Under the pieces are notes generated by a model that worked only from the letters and a program-made list of their open reading frames with translations, searched no databases and was not told where the DNA came from. From Micrococcales bacterium (GTDB lineage: Bacteria > Actinomycetota > Actinomycetes > Actinomycetales > Dermatophilaceae), in NCBI GenBank assembly GCA_003157445.1, contig PMJN01000489.1, positions 1 through 7,221 of the forward strand: a stretch of 7,221 nucleotides of DNA, written 5' to 3'. The translations under genes and the position numbers were made by a program. Positions 1 to 6,108 of the stretch are shown here, in pieces; within the stretch, counting starts at the first letter, position 1; the number at the start of each line of letters is the position of its first letter.

Positions 1-1
1 G

Positions 2-265
2 AAGATTGACGCGCTCCTGGATGCGGGCGAGCAGTCCGTACGGGAGTCGTTTGAGCCGCAGGACGTTGTCCTAGTCGACCAGCACGTGGCAGCGGTGGCC
101 AATGTCGTCGGCAACTGGAGCATCAATGCGGCCCGTGACGTGGCATGGAACACCGCACTAGCCCTCTGGGACGTCCGCGACCACCAGATGGCCACCCAAC
201 TTCTGACGGGTGCCCTGGCTCGCACCGTGGCGATGGCCAGCCGTGGCCTTCTTGTTGTGCTCTGA
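2..265 (+). CDS. C-terminal end of an unrecognised protein (5' truncated by window edge)
   Basis: An open frame enters from the left edge and runs 87 codons to a TGA at 263-265; no start is visible, so this is the 3' end of a longer gene. The translation begins KIDALLDAGEQSV and ends in SRGLLVVL. It looks like real coding sequence: it is mostly helical, with amphipathic stretches, a conserved-looking WSINAARDVAW segment around residues 42-52, and G/C-rich third positions. There is no signal peptide, membrane helix or catalytic motif in the visible part. The AR..AW..A..LW pattern faintly reminds me of the C-terminal part of DUF5995 proteins, but I cannot verify that and give no function. It is on the same strand as the NYN gene but separated from it by 307 bases with a hairpin between them, so an operon is unlikely. 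Confidence 0.6.
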   Translation, partial: KIDALLDAGEQSVRESFEPQDVVLVDQHVAAVANVVGNWSINAARDVAWNTALALWDVRDHQMATQLLTGALARTVAMASRGLLVVL

Positions 266-353
266 GTTCCTGGGAGCCACACGTGGGCGGCAATGCGCAG
301 ACCCGGGGACAGCCGCAGCGCCTCCGCGCGGCGAGGCGCCGATCCGGGTGGAA

Positions 354-374
354 CGCCGGGAGTCAGTCCCGGCG
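354..374 (+). terminator. Possible hairpin terminator of the upstream gene
   Basis: CGCCGGGA (354-361) and TCCCGGCG (367-374) form a perfect 8-bp stem with a 5-base loop, about 90 bases after the stop codon at 265. There is no T-run after it. U-tract-less hairpins are often proposed as terminators in actinobacteria, so termination is possible. A dyad operator for the NYN gene is the alternative. Confidence 0.3.
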
Positions 375-557
375 GGCCTGTCCGGTGGTCGCGGGCCAAT
401 GTATCTGCTTCGCTGGAGGTCATCTCGGCCACCGGGGACAGCTTCTGCTGCCTGTGCTGCATCGGGGGCGTGCTGATCGGCCAGCAGGTGAACGTGTCTT
501 GGTCGATGCCGACTGAGCGGGACGGGGCACCTGGTGGCGTAGGTGGTCGGTTCGGAC

Positions 558-564
558 GAGGAGG
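558..564 (+). promoter_or_regulatory. Ribosome binding site that fixes the NYN gene start
   Basis: GAGGAGG, a near-perfect Shine-Dalgarno sequence, ends 8 bases before the ATG at 573. An in-frame GTG at 543 would add ten residues but would place this site inside the coding region. The site therefore favours the ATG. Confidence 0.75.
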
Positions 565-572
565 ATGGCCTC

Positions 573-1847
573 ATGACGATCGACAGTGCTGAGAGTGGGC
601 GCCGCCTCAGATGCGCGCTCTTCGTGGATTTCGACAACGTATATATCGGGCTCCAGCGTCTCGACCCCCGAGCCGCCGAGGCGTTTGCCAGCGCACCGAC
701 TCACTGGCTGACCGCGCTGGAGACCGGCAACGACGCAGACGGCGAGTTCTCTCGGCGGTTCCTGATCCGAGCCTGCTACCTGAACCCTTCGGTCTTCTCG
801 CAGTTCCGGCCGAATTTCACCCGCGCAGGCTTCAGCGTCGTGGACTGCCCTTCGTTGACCCAGCAAGGCAAGAGCAGCGCGGACATCAACCTGGTGCTGG
901 ATGCAGTGGACGCCTTGAGCGCAAAGACCCAGTACGACGAGTTCGTGATCCTGTCCGCCGATGCCGACTTCACACCTCTGGCGCTGCGTTGTCGCGCGGC
1001 CGATCGACGCGTCACGATCATCACCGCCGGACCGGCTGCGAGCGCCTACCGGGCTGTGGCGGACACCGTCATCACCGCGGACGAGCTTGCCGAGCTGGTG
1101 AAGCATCCCGAACCGGCAGCGCTGGAGGAAGCCCCGGCGCCGAGCATCGAACAGGGACGAACCTCGCCCCGGACCTCGCAACCGAGCACACCTGCCAAGG
1201 CGGGACCGCCATCTGCCAGCCCTGCGCGTAAAGCTGTCTTGGCCCTGGTGCGTTCGGCCGATCGGCCGCTGGCCGGCAGCGTGGTGGCCCAGGCGGCCCA
1301 CAAGGCGGACCCAACGCTGGCCACCTCGGGGTGGGACGGGGCGGGAGCCTTCTTCCCCTGGCTGGCCCAAGCAGTCCAGGAGCTGGGGGCCGCATCACGT
1401 CCCGCTCCGGGGTTCGTGTGGGATCCGAAGCGATTCAGCGAGGCGGACCTTCCGAGCGTGGGCGCAGTTGACCTGCCGCCCCTGCAGCGCCAGGTGGTCG
1501 ATGTCACGGACATCCCGAACCTGCCGGCCGACCGCTACCGAATGCTGCTCACCACGCTGGCCGAGGACGTGAGTGCGGTTCGGTTCGACCGACCGGAGAC
1601 GTCAAGGCGCGTCCGTGACGCTTGCCAGGCAGCGGGTGCGCCGATCGGGCGGGCATCGGTCAACACCGTGATCGCAGGTGTTCTGTACGCCGGGCTCGAC
1701 CTCTCCGCCAAGCCCACCGCACAGAAAGTCGCCGAAACCTGGGCGGACAACGTCGTCGGGCTGTGCCGGGGGGCCCGGATGGAGCTCGACCCCGGCGCCG
1801 TCGCGGCGATCCGCGCATGGGTCGGGGGCGGATTGCTCAAGAAGTAG
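573..1847 (+). CDS. NYN-domain (PIN-like) RNase with C-terminal LOTUS/OST-HTH-like domain
   Basis: A 424-residue protein is predicted from the ATG at 573. Residues 13-150 look like a NYN domain, a metal-dependent RNase fold of the PIN/FEN superfamily. The visible acidic motifs are LFVDFDNVY (D19, D21), a DINLVLDAVD helix (D104, D110) and ILSADADF (D130, D132), which together resemble the Mg-binding acidic cluster of the family. A Pro/Ser/Thr-rich linker (about 170-216) follows. Residues 217-284 resemble a LOTUS/OST-HTH winged-helix module, which in other proteins binds RNA. Residues 290-424 are a further helical domain that I cannot name, although it reads like the tail of other actinobacterial NYN proteins. 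There is no signal peptide or membrane helix, so it is cytoplasmic. It has its own ribosome binding site and is separated by 364 bases from the transfer operon downstream. The likely role is cleavage of RNA, substrate unknown; a phage-defence or RNA-decay role is only inference. Confidence 0.85.
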   Translation: MTIDSAESGRRLRCALFVDFDNVYIGLQRLDPRAAEAFASAPTHWLTALETGNDADGEFSRRFLIRACYLNPSVFSQFRPNFTRAGFSVVDCPSLTQQGKSSADINLVLDAVDALSAKTQYDEFVILSADADFTPLALRCRAADRRVTIITAGPAASAYRAVADTVITADELAELVKHPEPAALEEAPAPSIEQGRTSPRTSQPSTPAKAGPPSASPARKAVLALVRSADRPLAGSVVAQAAHKADPTLATSGWDGAGAFFPWLAQAVQELGAASRPAPGFVWDPKRFSEADLPSVGAVDLPPLQRQVVDVTDIPNLPADRYRMLLTTLAEDVSAVRFDRPETSRRVRDACQAAGAPIGRASVNTVIAGVLYAGLDLSAKPTAQKVAETWADNVVGLCRGARMELDPGAVAAIRAWVGGGLLKK

Positions 1848-1941
1848 GTCGTCGCGGGTGGACCCGACTCCTGGTCGTGGCGACCCCGGGCCGCCAACGA
1901 CATCCCCGTCTGGGACAGAGTCGCGAGGCGAACCCGAGGAA

Positions 1942-1967
1942 CCTCTGTTGCGTATGCGCTACAGAGG
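1942..1967. repeat. Imperfect 26-bp inverted repeat
   Basis: CCTCTGT (1942-1948) pairs with ACAGAGG (1961-1967). After one T-T mismatch, GCG (1950-1952) pairs with CGC (1957-1959) around a TATG loop. It lies 95 bases after the NYN stop codon. It could be the NYN terminator, a repressor operator, or part of a transfer origin. It has no T-run. Confidence 0.5.
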
Positions 1968-1982
1968 CAGCACTGGCCCGGT

Positions 1983-2013
1983 AGCTGAAGACCTCAGCTC
2001 TAGCTGGCGAGGT
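1983..2013. repeat. Overlapping inverted repeats (alternative hairpins)
   Basis: Two mutually exclusive foldings are visible. AGCTGA (1983-1988) can pair with TCAGCT (1994-1999) around a 5-base loop. Alternatively ACCTCAGCT (1991-1999) can pair with AGCT (2002-2005) and GAGGT (2009-2013) with a 3-base bulge. A smaller inverted repeat, AGGTC (2023-2027) with GACCT (2033-2037), follows. The competing arms suggest a structured leader RNA or protein-binding DNA, but no known class is recognised. Confidence 0.4.
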
Positions 2014-2211
2014 AGCCGCGCAAGGTCTCATGGACCTCACGCTGGTGTTGATGGTGATCAGCAGACCCGCGGTTGGCCATCATCGACCCGTCGGCGCCCC
2101 CGACAGTCGCCCACCCTGATCCGCCAGCGGCCGCAGCCGCCCTGGAATCGTTTCTTGCATCTACGACCGACCCGGTGTCCGTGACGGCCTCCTGGTCGTG
2201 CTTACCTGAGT

Positions 2212-2685
2212 ATGAGCAGTATCAGAGGGCAGCGACGCGACGCGATGCCATTGACCTGGGAGCTCCCGGCGGCGGCGGCGCTCTGCTGGGTGAGCGTGGC
2301 GGTAATGCTGTTGCTCGCCGGCCAGGGCGCCGCGTCCTGGCTGACGGGGGCGGGATGGACGTGGCCTACTGCGGGGGGCGCCACGGTGAAACTGGTGGGA
2401 CTGTTTGGAGGACACACAGCCCCCGGCCTGGCCACGACGGTGTCGGCTGCACCATCTGCCGGTTTCGTTTACCTGCTGGTGATCCTGATCGAGCTCGCCT
2501 GGCTGAGCGTCAGCCTCCTCGGGCTGCGCGTGTGGTGGCGCACCTGGGGACCAGGGATGGGTGAGGGACTGGCCAGCTGGGGCGAGGTCGAGAAGGTGCT
2601 CGGCCTTTCCCGGATGCGCGCCGACCGCAAGGTAATTCGCCCCGACCTCTACGCAAAGTCCTCCGCGGCCGGCGGCCGGTCGTGA
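2212..2685 (+). CDS. Small membrane protein, probable membrane-anchor half of a type IV coupling protein
   Basis: A 157-residue protein with two hydrophobic helices (about 15-36 and 83-107) separated by a Gly/Thr/Trp-rich loop of about 45 residues. A positively charged tail (about 108-157) contains WWRTWGPG, an ASWGEVEKVLGLSRMRADR helix and VIRPDLY. A two-helix anchor, a short outer loop and then a basic tail leading to an RP motif is the layout of the N-terminus of VirD4/TraG-like coupling proteins just before their ATPase domain. The next gene begins where that domain would begin, overlapping by four bases (GTGA). I infer that it anchors the ATPase at the inner face of the membrane. The ATG at 2212 follows a TGA in the same frame at 2182; ATG 2245 is a shorter alternative. 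Neither has a strong ribosome binding site. Confidence 0.7.
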   Translation: MSSIRGQRRDAMPLTWELPAAAALCWVSVAVMLLLAGQGAASWLTGAGWTWPTAGGATVKLVGLFGGHTAPGLATTVSAAPSAGFVYLLVILIELAWLSVSLLGLRVWWRTWGPGMGEGLASWGEVEKVLGLSRMRADRKVIRPDLYAKSSAAGGRS

Positions 2686-4157
2686 CCCGGTTCGACCCCA
2701 CCCAGGTGGGCTGGCGCCTCGGCAGCTCGCACCTACCCCACGGCGGCCAGTTGTGGGTGCCTTTCGACCGGACCACGGGGGTGTACGGCCCGCAGGGCTC
2801 TGGCAAGACCCTGGATCTGCTTACTCCCGCTCTGCTGGCCGCCCCCGGGGCGGCACTGGTGACGCTGACAAAGCTCGACGACCTCCTGCTGACCCTGGAC
2901 CACCGCTCCAGCGGTGGGCGCCCGGTGGCGGTTCTGGACCCGTTCGGGATGGCCCCCGGCGTGCCCGAACTGGTGTGGGACCCGGTGTCCGGGTGCGTGG
3001 ACTCGATGGTGGCCGAACGCCGGGCCAAGGCGTTCACCGCAGGCACCGTCAAGGGCGCGGTCGCCGGGGGCAGCGGGAACGACACGGCACGTTTCTACGC
3101 GGCTGAGGGCGCCAAGGTGCTGCAAGGGTTCTTCCACGCCGCCGCTCTGACCGGGCGCACCCTGGACCATGTCCTGGAATGGGTGGCCAACCCGGCAGGT
3201 GCCACAGCGCCGGAGGAGATACTGCTGAGCCACCCCCATGCGGCGCAGTTCTGGCACGGGCTGTTGCGGGGGGCCCTTCATGGCGACGACCGGACCGCCG
3301 GGAACACCGCCACCACGGTGCAGCAGGCAATGAGCCTGTTCTTCCAGGAGCCGATCCGGCGCCGCTGCGTGCCCGGCCCTGGCCGGCCGGCCACCGACAT
3401 CACCGACCTGATCACCACCGGAGGCACCATCTACCTGCTGGGCCGTGACGACCCCTATGCCTCAGCCTCGCCCCTGATGACCGCGCTGGCCGAGCACGTT
3501 CTGGACACCGCGCTGGGGTTGGCGAACCAGTCCCGCTGGGGCCGGCTCTGCCCCTCGTTCCTGGCGTGCCTGGATGAGCTTCCGTCCACCACGCCGCTGC
3601 CGACGTTGCGCACCCGGATGGCCAACGAGCGGGCCCTGGGCATCTCCTTCATCTACGCAGCCCAGACGTGGCGCCAGCTGGTGATCTGCTACGGCGAGGA
3701 CGAAGCAAGAACCCTGTTCGGGCTGACCAACAACATCGTTGTGTTCGGCGGCGGCAAGGACGGGCACTTCTACCGCGAGGTCTCCGACCTGATCGGTACC
3801 ACCCGGGTGAGCCGGACCAGCTACAACACGGGACGGGCAGGCGCGGGGCGCACCACCGCCGGCCAGGACGTCCCCATCCTTCGCCCCGAGCAGATCCGCC
3901 AGCTGCCGCAGGGTCAGGCGCTGGTGATTGCCGAGAACGCCCGGCCGCTGATCGCCAAGCTGCACCGCTGTATCAAAGGTAAAGCCGGCAAAGCACTGTT
4001 GGCCGCCCAGGACGGCGCTCGCGAACGGGTCAGCAGTGCCCGCGGGCAAGCCATCAGCTCGCTGGTACGCACCACCGCCGCGGTAGCTCTGGGGCAGCAG
4101 CTGGACCTGAACGCCACCACTGCCCCTGGGCGCCGCAACTCGCCATCTGGTCGCTGA
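2682..4157 (+). CDS. VirD4/TraG-family type IV coupling ATPase, soluble motor part
   Basis: A 491-residue protein. Walker A is GPQGSGKT (36-43). It is followed by an APGAALVTLTKLDDLL strand-helix and VAVLDPFG (82-89), both typical of VirD4/TraG/TraD coupling proteins. Walker B is FLACLDEL (293-300; D298, E299). AAQTWRQL (326-333) resembles the conserved Gln motif after it. Residues 343-433 match the layout of the TraG/TraD C-terminal region (LTNNIVVFGGGKD, VSDLIGTTR, LRPEQIRQLPQGQALV). Such hexameric ATPases link the relaxosome to the secretion channel and drive DNA through it. The usual N-terminal membrane helices are missing here and appear to be supplied by the preceding gene. The GTG start lies in a GTGA overlap with that gene's stop and has no clear ribosome binding site, so translational coupling is likely. 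The Ala/Arg-rich tail after about 435 looks disordered. Confidence 0.9.
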   Translation: MTRFDPTQVGWRLGSSHLPHGGQLWVPFDRTTGVYGPQGSGKTLDLLTPALLAAPGAALVTLTKLDDLLLTLDHRSSGGRPVAVLDPFGMAPGVPELVWDPVSGCVDSMVAERRAKAFTAGTVKGAVAGGSGNDTARFYAAEGAKVLQGFFHAAALTGRTLDHVLEWVANPAGATAPEEILLSHPHAAQFWHGLLRGALHGDDRTAGNTATTVQQAMSLFFQEPIRRRCVPGPGRPATDITDLITTGGTIYLLGRDDPYASASPLMTALAEHVLDTALGLANQSRWGRLCPSFLACLDELPSTTPLPTLRTRMANERALGISFIYAAQTWRQLVICYGEDEARTLFGLTNNIVVFGGGKDGHFYREVSDLIGTTRVSRTSYNTGRAGAGRTTAGQDVPILRPEQIRQLPQGQALVIAENARPLIAKLHRCIKGKAGKALLAAQDGARERVSSARGQAISSLVRTTAAVALGQQLDLNATTAPGRRNSPSGR

Positions 4158-4789
4158 TGTTCTTCATCGCCGGCCAGTTCCCCCGGCCGGGACCGCTGGT
4201 CCGCCTCGCCTACGGCGAGCTGGAGCTAGCCCAGTCCGGTACCGACCACCAGAAACGAGCACTGGGCAAGCTCTCGGAGCTGGCTCGTCCTTGGGACCCG
4301 CCCAGCTGCCCGCCGGCGCTGCGCACCCAGGTGTGGGCATGGCTCGACCAGGTGGCTGGCTGGATCAACCACGAGTACATCTGGATGCCCGACCGGTTCG
4401 TCCCCTCCTGCTGGCCAGCGCACCCGCACATCGCCCACGAGCTGGCCGTGATCGCCGACCTGCGCCGAAGCGCCGGATGCGCTTTGACCGGCGAGGCACT
4501 GGAGGACTGGCACCGCTACGCCCTGCCGGCCTTCCTGGACCGCGCTACCTGCAGGTTGGGGACCAGCTGTGGCCCGGCCAAGCACGACGACTGGCCGGCT
4601 GCGGGGCGCCACCGCGAGTTCGGATCACAGCGGGCCGGCGCCGCCCGCAGCGAGCTGTTCAGCCGGGACGCAGCCCAACTTGACCCAGACCTGGACCCGA
4701 ATCCCAACGCGCCGCTTGCGCCCGGCCCGCCCCGGCTCGTGAACGTCAACGGATCCACCGTGGACACGGTGACCGGAGAAGTTCTCTAA
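4157..4789 (+). CDS. Conserved-looking hypothetical protein in the coupling-protein operon (possibly DUF4913-like)
   Basis: A 210-residue soluble protein whose ATG overlaps the ATPase stop by one base (TGATG), so it is very probably cotranslated with it. Residues 55-143 carry a striking run of aromatic, Cys and His residues: VWAWLDQVAGWINHEYIW, SCWPAHPHIAHELAVI, LEDWHRYALP, and C132, C138 and H143. The pattern W..LD..., CWP.H...HEL, L..L..., WH and a late C..H recalls DUF4913, a family of unknown function that I associate with actinobacterial plasmids and phages, but I cannot confirm it. C85, H89, H94, H119, C132, C138 and H143 could bind a metal. The tail (about 175-210) is Pro/Asp/Asn-rich and ends TGEVL. 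No signal peptide or membrane helix is evident. A role in DNA transfer is inferred only from position. Confidence 0.75.
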   Translation: MFFIAGQFPRPGPLVRLAYGELELAQSGTDHQKRALGKLSELARPWDPPSCPPALRTQVWAWLDQVAGWINHEYIWMPDRFVPSCWPAHPHIAHELAVIADLRRSAGCALTGEALEDWHRYALPAFLDRATCRLGTSCGPAKHDDWPAAGRHREFGSQRAGAARSELFSRDAAQLDPDLDPNPNAPLAPGPPRLVNVNGSTVDTVTGEVL

Positions 4790-4801
4790 CCCGTCCGTGG
4801 C

Positions 4802-4826
4802 GTGTGGGCTGGCGGGCGCCCAACAC
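4802..4826 (+). terminator. Possible terminator hairpin at the end of the transfer operon
   Basis: GTGTGGGC (4802-4809) pairs with GCCCAACAC (4818-4826) with a single bulged A and an 8-base loop, starting 12 bases after the TAA at 4787-4789. There is no T-run. Position between converging genes fits termination, but high GC makes chance hairpins common. The rest of the 210-base gap up to the DUF2510 gene holds only short, low-complexity open frames that I do not call. Confidence 0.35.
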
Positions 4827-4999
4827 TTCCAGGAACGGGCCATGGCGCAGTCGAAGACCGCAAGAGCGCGGGCCGTCATGGTTCAGCCATCGCGGCCGAA
4901 GCCGACCCGAGGCAGCTCAGGTGTGCCATCTGCTCGGGCGCCGGCTCGCCACGCTGGCCAGCGCAGAACCCGCCACACAGGACGCATGCAGGCAAGTCG

Positions 5000-5968
5000 C
5001 TATGGGACCGTCCACTTGCCAGAGTCGCCATAGCCACTGTCCATGCCGAACTGAACTGTTGTGACCTTTGAGCTCGTGGGGACCTCAAAGACGATGTACC
5101 CCAGCGCCTTTTCGCCCGGAGCCAACGTTATGGTCGCCGGGAACTTAGGCCCTGAGGACACTGAATCCACCGAGGAGTATCCGAACTTCTGACCGTTGGC
5201 GTCCATGACCTTTGCGCCGTTATCTGGTGCGTCGTCATAGGCCACAGTTCCGGTGTTCTGGATCTGGAACTGGACCGCCACGTACCTGGTACCTGCCGCT
5301 GGCGTGCTGATTCCGTCAGTAGATGTGGTGGGGTCGACCACCTTCAAGGCGGTAACGACAGCCTTGGACCCGGGGTCAATGCCATTGAGTGTGATGGGGT
5401 CCCCGAGATTGGCCGTCGCGGCCGGTGCGGATTGGGTTGCCGTGATCGAAGGCAAGCTCTTGACAACGTTGTTCAAAATGGTGGTTGCCGTGGTGTTGAC
5501 CACCACGGAGATGACGAACGCGACCACCGCCAAGATGATCGCGGCGATGGACAGAGCCTTGCCGGCTTGCCTCTTGCCCGACTGGGCCAGTCCGATGACT
5601 GCGAAGATCAGGCCCAGGAAGGCCAGGAAGTCGCCGCCGAAGTTGACGATGGGGATGAAGGAGACCAGAGCGCCCAGCAGGGCAAGGATGAAGCCAGCTA
5701 TCGCCAGCCCGTTCTGGCCCGTCTTCTGAACCTGAACCTGGACAGGGACAGGGGCAGGGCCAGGGGCAGGGCCAGGGCCCGGAGCGGCCGGTTCGCCCAT
5801 CGGGGGGCCGTACTGGGTCTGGAACTGCTCATCAGCCAGCTCGCCACCGGTGGCCGGGGTCGTCACCGGCGCTGCGGCACCTGGCGCGAAGGACTCGGTC
5901 CACTGATAGCCATCCCACCACCTTTGCCGACCATCGGGTTGGGGATACCAACCGGCTGGAGTGCTCAT
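5000..5968 (-). CDS. DUF2510 membrane protein with DUF4352-like extracytoplasmic domain
   Basis: A 322-residue protein. Residues 5-24 (GWYPQPDGRQRWWDGYQWTE) are a clear DUF2510 motif, a short Trp-rich cytoplasmic module common at the N-terminus of actinobacterial membrane proteins. A Pro-rich linker with repeated GP/AP and VQ dipeptides (64-81) follows. Three hydrophobic helices lie at about 87-108, 111-130 and 138-158, with a basic SGKRQAGK loop before the third, resembling the DUF4190 hairpin. This predicts the C-terminus outside the membrane. Residues 185-322 are Thr/Ser/Val/Gly-rich, predicted to be beta, and contain RYVAVQFQIQNTG and APGEKALGYIVFEVP, which fit DUF4352/telokin-like domains. 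The function is unknown; a sensor or cell-envelope role is guesswork. The gene faces the transfer operon, and third positions look less G/C-rich than in its neighbours, suggesting a different origin. Confidence 0.85.
   Translation of the reverse strand: MSTPAGWYPQPDGRQRWWDGYQWTESFAPGAAAPVTTPATGGELADEQFQTQYGPPMGEPAAPGPGPAPGPAPVPVQVQVQKTGQNGLAIAGFILALLGALVSFIPIVNFGGDFLAFLGLIFAVIGLAQSGKRQAGKALSIAAIILAVVAFVISVVVNTTATTILNNVVKSLPSITATQSAPAATANLGDPITLNGIDPGSKAVVTALKVVDPTTSTDGISTPAAGTRYVAVQFQIQNTGTVAYDDAPDNGAKVMDANGQKFGYSSVDSVSSGPKFPATITLAPGEKALGYIVFEVPTSSKVTTVQFGMDSGYGDSGKWTVP
5726..5779. repeat. Degenerate 6-bp tandem repeat, nine units, inside the DUF2510 gene
   Basis: On the + strand the units run CTGAAC (two copies), CTGGAC, AGGGAC, AGGGGC, AGGGCC, AGGGGC, AGGGCC, AGGGCC. 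The 12-base pair AGGGGC-AGGGCC is repeated exactly at 5750-5761 and 5762-5773. Read on the - strand it encodes the GP/AP/VP/VQ dipeptide linker at residues 64-81. The reading frame is kept whenever a unit is gained or lost. Confidence 0.8.
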
Positions 5969-5969
5969 G

Positions 5970-5983
5970 ACCTCTCACCTCTC
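5970..5983 (-). promoter_or_regulatory. Tandem ribosome binding site of the DUF2510 gene
   Basis: On the - strand the 7-mer GAGAGGT occurs twice in tandem just before the ATG at 5968. The junction gives GAGGTGA (5975-5981) with a 6-base spacing to the ATG, which is a good Shine-Dalgarno position. The second copy sits too close to the ATG to be the main site. This supports ATG 5968 as the start. Confidence 0.6.
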
Positions 5984-6018
5984 ATCATGGACAGTGACTC
6001 GTACTTGGCCCCAGCGCT

Positions 6019-6063
6019 GCGGGCGTTCAAACTAGGCGGGACTACTCCCTTGCGCGCGTTCAA
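6019..6063. repeat. Direct repeat upstream of the DUF2510 gene, candidate regulator site
   Basis: GCGGGCGTTCAA (6019-6030) and GCGCGCGTTCAA (6052-6063) differ at one base in twelve and start 33 bases apart, close to three helical turns. They lie 51-95 bases upstream of the DUF2510 start, in its promoter region. Cooperative binding of a regulator on one face of the DNA is a reasonable inference. I could not place a clear -10/-35 pair nearby. Confidence 0.4.
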
Positions 6064-6108
6064 TCGGTCGGACCATTGTCAGGATCCTCGTATCGCTCCG
6101 AAGCCAAC

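Larger units (their letters stand above)
266..572. other. Intergenic gap with no convincing gene
   Basis: These 307 bases lie between the truncated gene and the NYN gene. Frames that remain open here are Arg/Pro/Gly-rich and low in complexity, as expected of non-coding high-GC DNA, and they run on into the NYN gene out of frame. The stretch holds one clean hairpin (354-374) and, at its right end, the ribosome binding site of the NYN gene. I see no clear -35/-10 pair, although the promoter of the NYN gene presumably lies here. Confidence 0.5.
1848..2211. other. Intergenic region with dense inverted repeats, upstream of the transfer operon
   Basis: These 364 bases lie between the NYN gene and the coupling-protein operon. 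The centre (1942-2037) holds several hairpin-forming repeats, listed separately. The right part has an open frame from 2058 that runs out of frame into the membrane-protein gene. Up to about 2210 it uses fairly G/C-rich third positions, but it has only a TTG start at 2073 with no ribosome binding site, so I do not call it a gene. The transfer operon's promoter should lie here, but I see no convincing -35/-10 pair. No Shine-Dalgarno sequence stands out before the ATG at 2212. Confidence 0.5.

Noticed and set aside
303..442. 11-base direct repeat CCGGGGACAGC at 303-313 and 432-442
   Set aside because: Short and G/C-rich, with no gene or element between the copies. Chance is likely.
420..1370. 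Long - strand open frame (316 codons) across the NYN gene
   Set aside because: It is the antisense shadow of the NYN gene, Arg/Gly-rich, with no motif. The + strand frame has nuclease motifs and a ribosome binding site.
1868..2200. 12-base direct repeat CTCCTGGTCGTG at 1868-1879 and 2189-2200, bracketing the gap before the transfer operon
   Set aside because: Considered as attachment sites of a small insertion, but the interval has no mobile gene and the repeat is short and common-looking in this base composition.
3462..4049. Long - strand open frame opposite the ATPase gene
   Set aside because: It lies wholly opposite conserved ATPase motifs. High-GC codon bias creates such frames.
4797..5071. 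Several short + strand open frames between the operon and the DUF2510 gene
   Set aside because: Three frames are open at once with no ribosome binding site and low-complexity products, and they run into the 3' end of the DUF2510 gene.
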